A DNA stretch of 64,000 nucleotides from ZC4RG20 sp964553875 (GTDB taxonomy: Bacteria; Pseudomonadota; Gammaproteobacteria; Steroidobacterales; Rariloculaceae): NCBI GenBank assembly GCA_964553875.1, contig CAZKNH010000003.1, positions 16,457 through 80,456 of the forward strand, in the 5' to 3' direction. Below, piece after piece: positions 1-9,163 of the stretch. The notes below the pieces were generated by a model, which saw only the letters and a list, made by a program, of their open reading frames with translations, ran no database searches and was not told the DNA's origin. Positions within the stretch are counted from its first letter, which is position 1. Every line of letters begins with the position of its first letter. The position numbers and the translations under genes were made by a program.

Positions 1-353
1 TCTTTCACGCCGGCGGTTCGTTGCTCGCCAACGAGATGGCGCCGCGCGTGCACAACTCGGGGCACTGGACGATCGAGGGTGCGGTAACGAGTCAGTTCGA
101 GAATCACCTGCGCGCCGTGCTCGGCTGGCCGCTCGGCGAGACGGCCGCGCGCGGCCACGCGGCGATGCTGAACCTGCTCGGACGGCTTCCGTCCGTCGAG
201 CAGCTGCTCCGCGTGACGGGTGCCCGGGTACACATCTATGGCAAAGCACCGCGGCCCGCGCGCAAAATCGGTCACGTGACGCTCGTCGATTCGAACCGCG
301 AGCGGCTGCTTCAGCGCCTCGAAGCGTTGCAGTCCGTGATACAGGTCGCGTAG
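1..353 (+). CDS. purK: 5-(carboxyamino)imidazole ribonucleotide synthase (PurK), C-terminal part
   Basis: This is the last 117 codons of PurK, the ATP-grasp enzyme that carboxylates aminoimidazole ribonucleotide in purine synthesis; the 5' part lies outside the window. The block NEMAPRVHNSGHWT followed by SQFENHLRAVLGWPLG is the diagnostic PurK C-terminal signature, containing metal/ATP-site residues (NE) and the substrate-binding R-x-HNSGH loop. The frame is open from base 3 to the TAG at 351-353, so the gene is cut by the window edge rather than broken. It is followed by a 150-base spacer carrying a short tandem repeat. Family assignment is secure; purE is presumably upstream but not visible. 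Confidence 0.93.
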   Translation, partial: FHAGGSLLANEMAPRVHNSGHWTIEGAVTSQFENHLRAVLGWPLGETAARGHAAMLNLLGRLPSVEQLLRVTGARVHIYGKAPRPARKIGHVTLVDSNRERLLQRLEALQSVIQVA

Positions 354-394
354 TCGGGCGATACCGGTCGAATCCCGTAGGGGTTTGTATTAGG

Positions 395-447
395 CTTCGG
401 CCGTTGGCGATCGGAAGGCGCCTTCGGCCGCCGGCGATCGGATAGCG
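395..447. repeat. Imperfect 26-base tandem duplication
   Basis: Two adjacent copies of a 26-base unit beginning CTTCGGCCG (395-420 and 422-447) match at about 22 of 26 positions. They lie between purK and the ExeA-FHA gene. Each copy contains the sub-motif GGCGATCGGA. No function is visible; no promoter was recognised in this spacer. Confidence 0.6.
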
Positions 448-504
448 TCGGATCGCTCCTCCGCTGACGCCGTTATCGACGAGGACGTGGCGGATTTCAG
501 GACG

Positions 505-1998
505 ATGTACTGCGAGCTGTTCAAACTCAAGGAACCGCCTTTTCGGCTCACGCCGGATCCGCAATTCCTGTTCGCGAGCAAGCAGCACGCACGCGCCAAG
601 GCGTACATGGAGTCCACGATCTGGCTCGCGGACGGATTCGTCGTCATCACGGGCGAAATCGGTTCCGGCAAGACGACGCTGATCGAGAGCTTCCTGAGCG
701 AGCTTCCTAAGGACGTCGTCCTCGCGCACGTGAACCAGACGCAGCTTTCGCCGGTCGAGTTCCTGCAGGCGCTGCTCGTCGAGTTCGGCTTTCAGCCGTT
801 CCGCATGCGCAAGGTCGAGCTGATGACGATGCTGCGCGATTACATGATCGAGCAGTATGCAGCCGGCAAGAAGATTCTGCTGGTCGTCGACGAAGCACAG
901 AATCTCCCGCGCGCCGTGCTCGAGGAGATCCGCATGCTGTCGGGCATCGAGGCGCAGAAGGAGAAGCTGCTCAGGATCATCCTCGTCGGCCAGCCCGAGC
1001 TCTCGGCGAAGCTCGATTCGCCGCGGCTCGAGCAGCTCACGCAACGAGTCCGGCTACGATTCCACCTCACGCCGCTCTCCAAGCGGGAGACGCGCGAATA
1101 CGTGCTGCATCGGCTCGAAGTCGCAGGCGCCGAGGGGCGGCGCATCTTCACCGACGACGCGCTCGACGTCGTGTTCCGCTACTCGGGCGGCGTTCCGCGG
1201 CTGACGAACATCATCTGCGACACGGCGATGCTCTGCGCCTTCGCCGAGGAAACCCCGATCGTCGATGCACGACTCGTGAAGGCCGCGGCGGAGGAGCTGC
1301 AGTGGGTCGAGTACAGCGTGCGCGCGCGCGACCGGATCTCGAGCACCGGCAAATACTCGGCCGCGATTCCTGCCTCGTTCGCGTCGGTCGACCTGATGCT
1401 GCACGACGAGCTCGTCGCGCACGTGACTCTGACGCCGGGCCGCCTGATCATCGGCCGCACATCGGACAACGATCTGCAAATCCGCAGCAAGTTCATCTCC
1501 CGTCATCATGCGCAGATCATCACGGATCGTCATCAGACGGTCATCGAGGACTTGAACAGCACGAACGGGCTCTATATCGGCTCGCGGCGCGTGAAGCGTC
1601 ACGTGCTGCGTGACGGCGACGTCGTGCAACTCGGCGAGCACAGGCTCGTCTATCGTGAACGTCGCTCTGGCGTCGAGGGAGCCGATCGACTGTCGGACAC
1701 GGGCTCGTTCCGCGTCGAAAGCGAAGACGAGTGGCTCGAAGACGACGCGGCCTATGCCGACGAAGCCGACGACGCGCCGGCCCCCGACGTTACCGACGAT
1801 GTCGCGGACAGGGACGCCGAGCTTGCGGCGACGGAGCCGCACGACGCAGCATCGGGGAACGGCGCGGCGCCTGAAGAGCGCTCCGACGGCGAGCATTCGG
1901 ATGCTCGGGCCGTCGACGATCGTGAACCCGAGCCGATCGACCGGGCGGGCCAGGATCTGCCGCCGCACGGCGAGGCCGTAACGGCCGTCGAGCGCTGA
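505..1998 (+). CDS. ExeA/GspA-type AAA ATPase with C-terminal FHA domain
   Basis: Predicted 497-residue cytoplasmic protein. Residues 1-270 match the ExeA/GspA AAA ATPases: the start MYCELFKLKEPPFRLTPDP is typical, Walker A is GEIGSGKT at 50-57 and Walker B is ILLVVDE at 124-130. Residues about 295-385 form a forkhead-associated domain with LIIGR and SRHH (332-335), which binds phosphothreonine in known cases. The last 100 residues are acidic and low-complexity. ATG 505 is preferred because the family starts there; an in-frame GTG at 487 would add six residues. ExeA partners help assemble secretin or polysaccharide machines; the FHA fusion suggests control by phosphorylation (inference). No secretion genes are adjacent. 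Confidence 0.85.
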   Translation: MYCELFKLKEPPFRLTPDPQFLFASKQHARAKAYMESTIWLADGFVVITGEIGSGKTTLIESFLSELPKDVVLAHVNQTQLSPVEFLQALLVEFGFQPFRMRKVELMTMLRDYMIEQYAAGKKILLVVDEAQNLPRAVLEEIRMLSGIEAQKEKLLRIILVGQPELSAKLDSPRLEQLTQRVRLRFHLTPLSKRETREYVLHRLEVAGAEGRRIFTDDALDVVFRYSGGVPRLTNIICDTAMLCAFAEETPIVDARLVKAAAEELQWVEYSVRARDRISSTGKYSAAIPASFASVDLMLHDELVAHVTLTPGRLIIGRTSDNDLQIRSKFISRHHAQIITDRHQTVIEDLNSTNGLYIGSRRVKRHVLRDGDVVQLGEHRLVYRERRSGVEGADRLSDTGSFRVESEDEWLEDDAAYADEADDAPAPDVTDDVADRDAELAATEPHDAASGNGAAPEERSDGEHSDARAVDDREPEPIDRAGQDLPPHGEAVTAVER

Positions 1999-2021
1999 CG
2001 CTCGGAAGGCTTTTCGCCGCT

Positions 2022-2249
2022 TCAGTTCCGGTCGTCGAACGCTTCCCGGCTGCGGCTCGTTCGATACCCCCAGCGCCTCAACAGCACGACGAGCCCTCCC
2101 GTCAGGCACGACAGGCCGGCGAGCGTGAGGATCAACGACATCGGACCTTTGCCGATGTAAAAGCCTGCCGCAAGCCCTGCCGCGCCGATGCCCATGTACG
2201 TGAACGGCAAGGCCTCGTACACGCGCTTGTCGAGCCAGACGCCTCTCAT
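2022..2249 (-). CDS. Small two-helix membrane protein, unknown function
   Basis: A 75-residue protein with two hydrophobic segments, about residues 14-33 (FTYMGIGAAGLAAGFYIG) and 38-57 (MSLILTLAGLSCLTGGLVVL), and a basic, then acidic tail. The start at 2249 is favoured because its ATG overlaps the stop of the upstream small gene (ATGA), a coupling used repeatedly in this genome. It converges on the ExeA-FHA gene with only 23 bases between stops. No family was recognised; it is the last of three small genes transcribed together. Confidence 0.65.
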   Translation of the reverse strand: MRGVWLDKRVYEALPFTYMGIGAAGLAAGFYIGKGPMSLILTLAGLSCLTGGLVVLLRRWGYRTSRSREAFDDRN

Positions 2250-2518
2250 CGGTCGCCCCCGTGCCGTCGGCCGCGCTGCGGCCGATCGTCGTGAACGTCT
2301 CCCGGCCGGACGCGGGCCGCGCGTGCACGACCGGTGAGCGCTCGCAGCTTGTCGTGTGCCTCGAGCATGTGCCTGAGCAGCGAAGGCTCCCACGAATCGA
2401 TCGAGAGCCGCCTCACCTCGTCCTTCGACAGGCTTCTGAGCACGGTGTCGTCGAGCCCGTCGCCGCGGGAAGCGGCTTTCGCCGCAGGCTTCGTAAGCGT
2501 CCTTCGCTCCTTCGCCAT
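2246..2518 (-). CDS. Hypothetical small basic protein
   Basis: A 90-residue protein beginning MAKERRTLTKPAAK with a charged, probably helical centre (LDDTVLRSLSKDEVRRLSIDSW) and an Arg/Gly-rich C-terminus. It overlaps the next gene by four bases and follows the previous small gene by 29 bases, so the three probably form one transcript. No signal peptide, membrane segment or known domain is visible. Reality rests on the coupling and its sensible composition; function is unknown. Confidence 0.5.
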   Translation of the reverse strand: MAKERRTLTKPAAKAASRGDGLDDTVLRSLSKDEVRRLSIDSWEPSLLRHMLEAHDKLRALTGRARAARVRPGDVHDDRPQRGRRHGGDR

Positions 2519-2547
2519 CGTCCGCTTCCTGCCGACAGCCGCTTCGG

Positions 2548-2742
2548 CTAAGCGCCACCGCGCTTCGCGCCGAAAAGACCGAGCAGTCTCGACAACAGCG
2601 AGTGCTCGAGGCCGTCGACCGCGAGGTCGGCCTCACTCCGCAGCATCGCGAGCAGGCGTTCCTCGCCGGGCTCGAGAATCGGCCGAACGAAGTCGGCCTC
2701 GGTCAGCGTATCGTCGAATTCCATGACACGCGTTCGAGTCAT
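2548..2742 (-). CDS. Hypothetical small acidic protein
   Basis: A 64-residue protein: MTRTRVMEFDDTLTEADFV, then a predicted amphipathic helix rich in Leu/Glu, then LLSRLLGLFGAKRGGA. ATG 2742 has no clear ribosome site and an internal ATG at 2724 (MEFDD) is an alternative start. It heads the row of three small minus-strand genes. No family was recognised, and whether it is a real gene is only moderately supported. Confidence 0.45.
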   Translation of the reverse strand: MTRTRVMEFDDTLTEADFVRPILEPGEERLLAMLRSEADLAVDGLEHSLLSRLLGLFGAKRGGA

Positions 2743-2804
2743 CGTCGCACCGACGATACCCGCGAGGGGGAAGCCTCGCAGTGACTCGAATCACAGGAAA
2801 CATA

Positions 2805-2832
2805 GCCGCCGCTAGACATAACGAGCGGCGGC
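2805..2832 (-). terminator. Hairpin after tldD, possible terminator
   Basis: GCCGCCGCT (2805-2813) pairs perfectly with AGCGGCGGC (2824-2832) around a 10-base loop, just past the tldD stop. On the minus strand it is followed by TATGTTTCC, only moderately T-rich, so termination is plausible but not certain. Confidence 0.45.
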
Positions 2833-2851
2833 GACGAGCGCGCGGTGCGCG

Positions 2852-4339
2852 TCAGGCTTCCGTGCCCCCGACGGTCAACGAATCGATCTTCAGGGTCGGC
2901 TGGCCGACGCCGACCGGCACGGACTGCCCGTCCTTGCCGCAGACGCCGATTCCAGGATCGAGCTCGAGGTCGTTGCCGACCATCGACACCCGCGTCAGCA
3001 CCTCGGGACCGCTGCCGATCAGCATTGCGCCCTTGATCGGCCGAGTCTTCTTGCCCTTCTCGATCAGGTACGCCTCGCTCGCCGAGAACACGAACTTGCC
3101 GGACGTGATATCGACCTGACCGCCGCCGAAGTTCGGTGCATAGATCCCGCGCTCGACGGACGCGATGATCTCGTCGGGGTCGTGATTGCCGGCGAGCATG
3201 TACGTGTTCGTCATGCGCGGCATCGGCGCATAGGCATACGACTCGCGGCGCCCGTTGCCCGTCGGCGCCTGCTTCATCAACCGCGCGTTCAGCTTGTCCT
3301 GCATGTAGCCGACGAGCACACCCTTCTCGATCAGCGTCGTGCACGAAGTCGGCGTGCCCTCGTCGTCGATGCTCAACGAGCCGCGTCGGCCGGGCAGCGT
3401 GCCGTCGTCGACGACCGTGCAGGCTTCCGTCGCGACCCGCTCGCCGATCCGGCCGCTGAACGCGGACGTGCGCTTCCGGTTGAAATCCCCTTCGAGCCCG
3501 TGGCCGATCGCTTCGTGCAGCAGCACGCCGGGCCAGCCCGGGCCGAGCACGACCGGCATGTTGCCGGCAGGCGCCTGCACCGCTTCGAGGTTCACGTTCG
3601 CCTGACGGACGGCCTCGCGCGCGAGCCGCTCCGCGAGGTTGTTGTCGACGATGAGGCTGTAGTCCCCGCGCCCGCCGCCGCCGGCATAGCCCTGCTCGCG
3701 ACGGCCGTTCTGCTCGACGATCACCGAGACGTTCAACCGGACGAGCGGGCGGACGTCGGCCGCGAGCACACCGTCCGACGTGCGGATCAGCACGAGCTCG
3801 TAGACGCCGGCGAGACTGCCGACGACCTGGATCACGCGCGGGTCGAGCTTGCGGACATAGCGATCGAGATGCGCGAGCAGCTCGACCTTACGCTTGTCGT
3901 CGAGGGTCGGCAGCGGATCGACTGCCGGATAGAGCCCGCGCCCGCGGACCGGCGATGCGACCTTCACGCGGCCTTCACCGCCGCTCTTCGCGATGCCGCG
4001 CGCCGCCTCCGCGGCGTCGAGCAGCGATTCGGCATCGATCTGGTCCGCATACGCGAAGCCGGTCTTCTCGCCGACGATCGCGCGCACGCCGACGCCCTGG
4101 TCGATGCTGAACACGCCTTCCTTGACCTTGCCGTCCTCGACGGACCAGCTTTCGTAGCGCGTGCTCTGGAAGTAGAGATCGGCGTAATCGAGCTTACGCG
4201 CCATGAGCTCGCTCATCGCGCGGTCGAGCACGGCGAGGTCGAGCCCGGCGGGCTCGAGCAGCCCCCGCTGCACGATCGTGAGCGGATCCGCGTCGGGCGC
4301 GGCGACGAGCGGTGCGGTCAATTCTCGAAGCTGGATCAT
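2852..4339 (-). CDS. tldD: Metalloprotease TldD
   Basis: A 495-residue member of the TldD/PmbA (U62) family; with PmbA (TldE) it forms a zinc protease that degrades unfolded peptides and matures some ribosomally made peptides. The zinc-site sequence HEAIGHGLEGD is present, as is the family tail around DLELDPGIGVCGKDGQ. Length matches the usual 480. The start is ATG 4339; a GTG directly before it at 4342 abuts the nitrilase stop (TGA at 4343-4345), so the two genes are transcribed together. The common partner gene pmbA is not in this window. Confidence 0.93.
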   Translation of the reverse strand: MIQLRELTAPLVAAPDADPLTIVQRGLLEPAGLDLAVLDRAMSELMARKLDYADLYFQSTRYESWSVEDGKVKEGVFSIDQGVGVRAIVGEKTGFAYADQIDAESLLDAAEAARGIAKSGGEGRVKVASPVRGRGLYPAVDPLPTLDDKRKVELLAHLDRYVRKLDPRVIQVVGSLAGVYELVLIRTSDGVLAADVRPLVRLNVSVIVEQNGRREQGYAGGGGRGDYSLIVDNNLAERLAREAVRQANVNLEAVQAPAGNMPVVLGPGWPGVLLHEAIGHGLEGDFNRKRTSAFSGRIGERVATEACTVVDDGTLPGRRGSLSIDDEGTPTSCTTLIEKGVLVGYMQDKLNARLMKQAPTGNGRRESYAYAPMPRMTNTYMLAGNHDPDEIIASVERGIYAPNFGGGQVDITSGKFVFSASEAYLIEKGKKTRPIKGAMLIGSGPEVLTRVSMVGNDLELDPGIGVCGKDGQSVPVGVGQPTLKIDSLTVGGTEA

Positions 4340-4342
4340 CAC

Positions 4343-5152
4343 TCAAAGCTCTCGCCGGTGCGTGAGCACCGGAAACTGTTTGCGGAGGCGTTCCTGCCCG
4401 ATCATATCGAGATCGGCGAACACGACGCCAGCGCCCTCCTCGCGGCACGCGAGCACGTCGCCCCACGGCCCAATGATCATCGAGTGACCGTAGGTCTTGC
4501 GGCCGCCGGCGTGCTCGCCCCATTGACCGGCCGCGACGATGAACGCGAGCGATTCGATCGCGCGCGCCTGCAGCAGCGGCTGCCAATGCACGCGCCCCGT
4601 CGGCACGGTGAACGCCGCCGGCACGACGATGATCTCGGCGCCGAGCACGCCGAGCCGATGGAACAGCGCCGGGAAGCGCACGTCGTAGCAGATCGTCATG
4701 CCGATGCGGCCCACGGCCGTCTCGGCGATCACGACCCGCTCGCCGGGGACGGTCGTCGCCGACTCCCGATAGCTTTCGGCCTCCTGGCCGGGAATCGCGA
4801 CGTCGAACAAGTGAATCTTGTCGTACGACGCGGCAACGGTGCCGTCGGGCGACAAAAGGTAGGACCTGGACGACGCTCGTTCGTTCCGGTCGCGGATCGG
4901 CACGGTCCCGCCGACGAGCCAGATGCCGTGTGTGCGCGCCTGCTCTGCGAGAAAGGCCTGCGCACGCCCGTCGCCGTGCGCTTCGGCCGCGGCGAGCCGC
5001 TCCGCGTCGTCGGCACCGAGAAACGCGAAATTCTCGGGCAGAACCACGAGCCTCGCTCCGCCTTCCGCCGCTTGCGCGATCAGGCGCTCCGCCTCCGCGA
5101 GGTTGCGGTCGACGTCGCGCCCACTCGTCATTTGAATCGCTGCCGCTCTCAT
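4343..5152 (-). CDS. Carbon-nitrogen hydrolase, Nit1/Nit2-like (deaminated-glutathione amidase type)
   Basis: A 269-residue nitrilase-superfamily protein. The Glu-Lys-Cys triad is visible: VVLPENFAF (Glu), YDKIHLFDV (Lys) and MTICYDVRFP (Cys). The YDKIHLFDV and CYDVRFP blocks are typical of the Nit branch that removes the amide from deaminated glutathione; other omega-amidase substrates cannot be excluded. ATG 5152 is preferred (AGGA eight bases upstream); a frame open further upstream only reads through a repeat element. It lies in the rng-yhdP-nit-tldD run common in gammaproteobacteria, separated from yhdP by that repeat. Confidence 0.88.
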   Translation of the reverse strand: MRAAAIQMTSGRDVDRNLAEAERLIAQAAEGGARLVVLPENFAFLGADDAERLAAAEAHGDGRAQAFLAEQARTHGIWLVGGTVPIRDRNERASSRSYLLSPDGTVAASYDKIHLFDVAIPGQEAESYRESATTVPGERVVIAETAVGRIGMTICYDVRFPALFHRLGVLGAEIIVVPAAFTVPTGRVHWQPLLQARAIESLAFIVAAGQWGEHAGGRKTYGHSMIIGPWGDVLACREEGAGVVFADLDMIGQERLRKQFPVLTHRREL

Positions 5153-5164
5153 CGATCGATCCTG

Positions 5165-5280
5165 AATGGGGTCAGAGCCCAACTCCTGCAATGGGTGTCG
5201 GCCGCCGTTCTCGCCTTCGGCTCCGACGTTGCGCGGGAAACGGCGGCCGACGCCATTTTCGCCGAAATCGGGTCGGAGCC
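5165..5280. repeat. REP-like composite element between yhdP and the nitrilase gene
   Basis: Two direct copies of the short core GGGTC(A/G)GAGCCC at 5169-5180 and 5269-5281 flank a strong inverted repeat: GTCGGCCGCCGTT at 5197-5209 against AACGGCGGCCGAC at 5239-5251, 13 bases perfect and extendable to about 18. It lies wholly in the 132-base gap of a same-strand run. The core is shared with several other intergenic sites in this window. Confidence 0.75.
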
Positions 5281-5284
5281 CATT

Positions 5285-8200
5285 TCACCCGCCCGCCGCA
5301 GCCTCGGGCAAATCGGCGCATAACCGCCCCTGCGCCAGCTGCTCGGCCGAGAGGCGCTCGACGGCGGGCGCATCCCACGATCCGGTCACGCAATACGACG
5401 CGCGCCCGATGCCTTTCAACGGCTCCTTGAAGATCCGCGTGAAGATCAAGAGCGCCGCGCCGACGCCTGGACCGCCGAGCAGACCGCCGACGGTCGGCAG
5501 CACTTTGCCGGGCTCCGTCGTGACGACGGCCTGCTGGCGGTAGTCCCGGTCGCGCAAGCCGATCCGCCCGGCGACGCCGATCTCGGCGACGGGACCCGTC
5601 ACCTTGAAATTATCGGTATACGCGTTGCCGTCGATGATCGTGAAGTCGCCGGCCAGCGTGTCGAAGCCGAAGCCTCGGTTGAACACGTCACGGAAGTCGA
5701 GCAGGAGACGCCGCGGCAGCGCGGTGATGCTCATCAGCCCGACGACGCGGCCCGCGCCCGGGTCGATGTCGAGCAGGCTGCCGGTCTCGAGCCTGAGCGA
5801 CAGGTCGCCGCCCAGGTGCGCCATCCAGTCGTCGGTCGGCGCACCCGGCCACCAGACGCTCGCGGTGATGTCCGCGCTCTCACCGGACGCGATCGGCTCG
5901 AGCGACAGCTCCGCGAGCGCGGCGGCGACGTCGGTCGCGTGCAGGTTGAACGCGAGGCGCGTCGTCTGGCCGTCCGGCCCCGAGAACCAGCCGCCGCTGC
6001 CGGTGACCGCGAACGCCGCGCTCCGGCTCTCGAACGACTCGAGACGCAAGCCGAGCGGATCGGAACGAATGTCCGCGCGGAGCGAGCCGAAGCGCCGCGC
6101 GCCGAACCCGAACTCGGCGGCCGTCAGATCGAGCCCGAGCAGCCGCCGCGGATCCGTGCGGCCGGGTGCCGTGCCGGGGCCGTCCTCGTCGGCTGCCGGG
6201 CCGCCGCTCCGGCGCGGCATCAGATAGAGGCGGTCGAGGTCGGCGATGATCGAGGGGCGTCCACGCAGATCGCGCGGAACGCGGATCGAGCCCGCGACCG
6301 GTTTGCTCGAGATGTCGATGAGCCACTCCGCATCCGTTCGTTTGACGTCGAGGCGCGCGGCGCCGATCTGCTGACCGAAAGCAGTGAAGTCACCGATCTC
6401 GAGCTCGGCCTCCGCGAAAATCTCGCCGAGCCCGGACTCGGCGAGGCTCGCGCGAGAGGTTGCGCTGCCCGCCGGACGCACGAGCGCGGCCCATGCGTCG
6501 AAATCGAGCTTCGGCACCGTGCCGTAGACGCCGAGCCCGCCCTCCGCGCGCGCGACCGGCAACGCGCCTCCGAGCGCGAGCGCGGCCGCCTCGAGCTCGA
6601 AGCCGTCGTCGCCCGGCACCATCGACAGCACGAAGCGCCGCGTCGCGCCCACGTAGCCCTCGACGTCGATCCCGCTCGCGTGAAGCGCGAGCTCGAGCTC
6701 GAGGCTCGTCGGCTCGCGGGCCGCCTTGTTGAACGGCTCGGGCAGATAGAGCGCGAGCCCCGAAAGGTTCGACGTGACATTGATTCGAAGCGGCGGTGCC
6801 TCGGCGCCGTCCGCCGTCGACGGCAGCAGCACGCTGCCGCGCCAACGCGTCTGCCCGCCGGCGAGCCCGTCGAGCGGCACGCCGAATGCGCCGACGACCG
6901 CACCGGCCGTGACCTCCCCGTCGACGTCGATCCGCGAGCGATAGCCTGGTAAACCGGGCGGCGATACGCGCGCGGTGATCGGGCCGTCGAGGAAGATCCC
7001 GTCGATGTGCTCGGCCGTGACGACGCCGTCGCGAAACTCGATCGTGCCGGCGATCTCGCTGACCGCGGGGCTCACGCCCTCGATCGCGAGCGTGCCGTCC
7101 GCGATCGCGAGCGAAGCGTCGAGCGAGTACGCGCTCATCTCGTTGAGCGGCAACGCGAGCGAGAACGCAACGCGGCCCTCGCCCGACGAGGCATAAACGC
7201 GGTCGTAGCCGGGACCGAGCTGCCGTGCGATCGGCGGCGTAGTCTTCAGGAACGCGAGCACGTCGGCGAGCGGACCGAGCGTCTCGCTCTCGAGCGTCAG
7301 CACCGGTCGGCGCAGATCCGCGATGCCGACGCGGACGTCGTCGCCGACGTTGCCGAGCACGCGCCCCGCGCCCCGCGCCGAGAACGACGCGTTGACGAAC
7401 TCGATCACGCCGTCGAGGTTCTCGGCGCGCGGCCACTCGCGCGCGTACCGGAGCACCGCGTCCTCGATGTTCGCCGCGACGCGAAACCTGCCCTCGCCGC
7501 CGTCGAACGGAAAGGCGCCGAGCGGGCCGACGAACGTGAGCTCCGCGGACGTCACTCTGCCGCCCTGGATCGAGTCGTCGAGCCATTCGACGACTTTCCG
7601 CGGCATCTTGTGGACCGGGAAGTAACGCTTCGCCGCGACCGCGTCGAACGCACCGACGTGGCTCACGAGGTCGAGCGTCGCGCCGCCGTCGTGCGGCAGC
7701 GTGAGCTCGAGACTCGAGCGGACCGTGGCATCCGCGTTCGTCATCACGAGGTCGTCGCTGACGACCGTCACGCCGTCCGCGCCCGTGCGCCACACGATGA
7801 GGCCCGTCAGCTCGCCGACGTCGATCGGCGCGCGGAACAGCGCGGGCCAGTCGAGGCGTGCGCCGTGCGTGTCGAACGCGACTCGGCCGCTCGTCGAATC
7901 CGCGCGAAGCTCGCCCGAGAGCCCGACGAATCCCGGCGCGCGGCCCGACGCTGCGATCCCGAGACCGTCGAAGCGCGTGCTGAGCGCGTACGCGAAACCG
8001 TCATTGGCACGAGTCGCGGTGAGCTCGAGCATCGAGAGGTCGCCGCGCGGCGCGAGCTCGGCGAAACGCCTCGCCCATTCCGCGTCGGCATCGATCGCCG
8101 TGAGCGGCGCCAGGTCCTCGAGGCGCACGAACGTGCTGTCGACCCGGACGGCTCGGATCCCGCCGTCGTCGAGCTCGAGCTCGATCACCGTGTCGGCGTT

Positions 8201-9163
8201 CGACGGCCATGCTCGGCCGTCGCGCGTGATCTCGACGTCGTTCAGCGCGATGCGCCAGCCGGACGCGATGCGCCGCCATTCGGCGGCCGCGCCGAGCCGC
8301 TCGTAGTGCCGCGCGATGCCGTCATGCCATGCGACGTCCGCGAACGACGCATCGACCATCCCGCGCACGAAGCGCCCGTCGCCCCATTCGAGCCAGACGG
8401 TCGTGTCGCCCCGGCCGCTGTCCGGGCGGATCGGCAGCTCGGGCAGCGCGGCCGCGAGCGCCGCGAGATCCGCATCGGTCACGCTGCCGAACACGCGCCA
8501 CCCGCCGCCCGGCCCGAAGTCGCCCTGGACGGCGACATCGGCGCGTGCGCCGAGCCCGTCCGGCGGGCGCGCGCGGGCTTCGAGCTCGAGCGTGCCGCCG
8601 CCGCGTTCGAGGTCGAGCGCGACGTCGCGGAACGGCCAGCGCACGCCGCGCTCCGCATCGACGTAGGTCACCCGGCTGTCACGCACCGCGACCTCGAGCT
8701 CGGGCGGCAAGAGGAGCGCAAGACCGCGCCCGCCGCCCCGCTGCGGTGCCCGCTCGAGCTCGAGGCTCCCGTCCCCGCGGCGAAGCAGCGTGAACTCCGT
8801 GCCCTCGAACGTCACGCGTTTCGCGCGGAGCGCCCGGCTGGTGACGAGCGTCCACGCGTCGAGCACGACGGACGCGCGCCGCGCGACGAAGAACGGTTCG
8901 GCCTCGTCCGGGGCGCGCACGCTCGCGCCGTGAAACGTGATCTCCGGGCCACGCAGCCCGAGCCGCGCATCGAGCCGCTCGAAATCGAGACCGATGCCGA
9001 GCGACCTCGAGGCCCACCGCTCGAGCTCGGCCTGATAGCTCGGCAAGCGCGTCATTGCGATCCTGAGCGCACCGATCGCGAGCGCGACGACGATGACGAC
9101 GACCGCCGCCGACGCGAGCAGCGTGCGCACGAGACGTCGGAGGAGTGTCGGCCGCGCGCTCAC
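5285..9163 (-). CDS. yhdP: YhdP-type AsmA-like lipid-transport protein
   Basis: A 1292-residue inner-membrane-anchored periplasmic protein of the YhdP/AsmA-like family. Residues about 10-33 form one membrane segment (LVRTLLASAAVVVIVVALAI), followed by a very long beta-rich periplasmic body with the YhdP central (DUF3971-like) and C-terminal AsmA-like regions, including FRDVFNRGFGFDTLAGDF and the terminal KPVKG-like RIFKEPLKGIGRASYCVTG. E. coli YhdP is about 1266 residues and moves phospholipid to the outer membrane as a bridge-like protein; the same role is inferred here. Its ATG overlaps the rng stop by four bases. Confidence 0.92.
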   Translation of the reverse strand: MSARPTLLRRLVRTLLASAAVVVIVVALAIGALRIAMTRLPSYQAELERWASRSLGIGLDFERLDARLGLRGPEITFHGASVRAPDEAEPFFVARRASVVLDAWTLVTSRALRAKRVTFEGTEFTLLRRGDGSLELERAPQRGGGRGLALLLPPELEVAVRDSRVTYVDAERGVRWPFRDVALDLERGGGTLELEARARPPDGLGARADVAVQGDFGPGGGWRVFGSVTDADLAALAAALPELPIRPDSGRGDTTVWLEWGDGRFVRGMVDASFADVAWHDGIARHYERLGAAAEWRRIASGWRIALNDVEITRDGRAWPSNADTVIELELDDGGIRAVRVDSTFVRLEDLAPLTAIDADAEWARRFAELAPRGDLSMLELTATRANDGFAYALSTRFDGLGIAASGRAPGFVGLSGELRADSTSGRVAFDTHGARLDWPALFRAPIDVGELTGLIVWRTGADGVTVVSDDLVMTNADATVRSSLELTLPHDGGATLDLVSHVGAFDAVAAKRYFPVHKMPRKVVEWLDDSIQGGRVTSAELTFVGPLGAFPFDGGEGRFRVAANIEDAVLRYAREWPRAENLDGVIEFVNASFSARGAGRVLGNVGDDVRVGIADLRRPVLTLESETLGPLADVLAFLKTTPPIARQLGPGYDRVYASSGEGRVAFSLALPLNEMSAYSLDASLAIADGTLAIEGVSPAVSEIAGTIEFRDGVVTAEHIDGIFLDGPITARVSPPGLPGYRSRIDVDGEVTAGAVVGAFGVPLDGLAGGQTRWRGSVLLPSTADGAEAPPLRINVTSNLSGLALYLPEPFNKAAREPTSLELELALHASGIDVEGYVGATRRFVLSMVPGDDGFELEAAALALGGALPVARAEGGLGVYGTVPKLDFDAWAALVRPAGSATSRASLAESGLGEIFAEAELEIGDFTAFGQQIGAARLDVKRTDAEWLIDISSKPVAGSIRVPRDLRGRPSIIADLDRLYLMPRRSGGPAADEDGPGTAPGRTDPRRLLGLDLTAAEFGFGARRFGSLRADIRSDPLGLRLESFESRSAAFAVTGSGGWFSGPDGQTTRLAFNLHATDVAAALAELSLEPIASGESADITASVWWPGAPTDDWMAHLGGDLSLRLETGSLLDIDPGAGRVVGLMSITALPRRLLLDFRDVFNRGFGFDTLAGDFTIIDGNAYTDNFKVTGPVAEIGVAGRIGLRDRDYRQQAVVTTEPGKVLPTVGGLLGGPGVGAALLIFTRIFKEPLKGIGRASYCVTGSWDAPAVERLSAEQLAQGRLCADLPEAAAGG

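Noticed and set aside
3182..5323. 713-codon plus-strand frame
   Set aside because: It lies antisense to tldD and the nitrilase gene, has Arg/His/Asp-rich composition typical of GC-rich shadow frames, and shows no domain.
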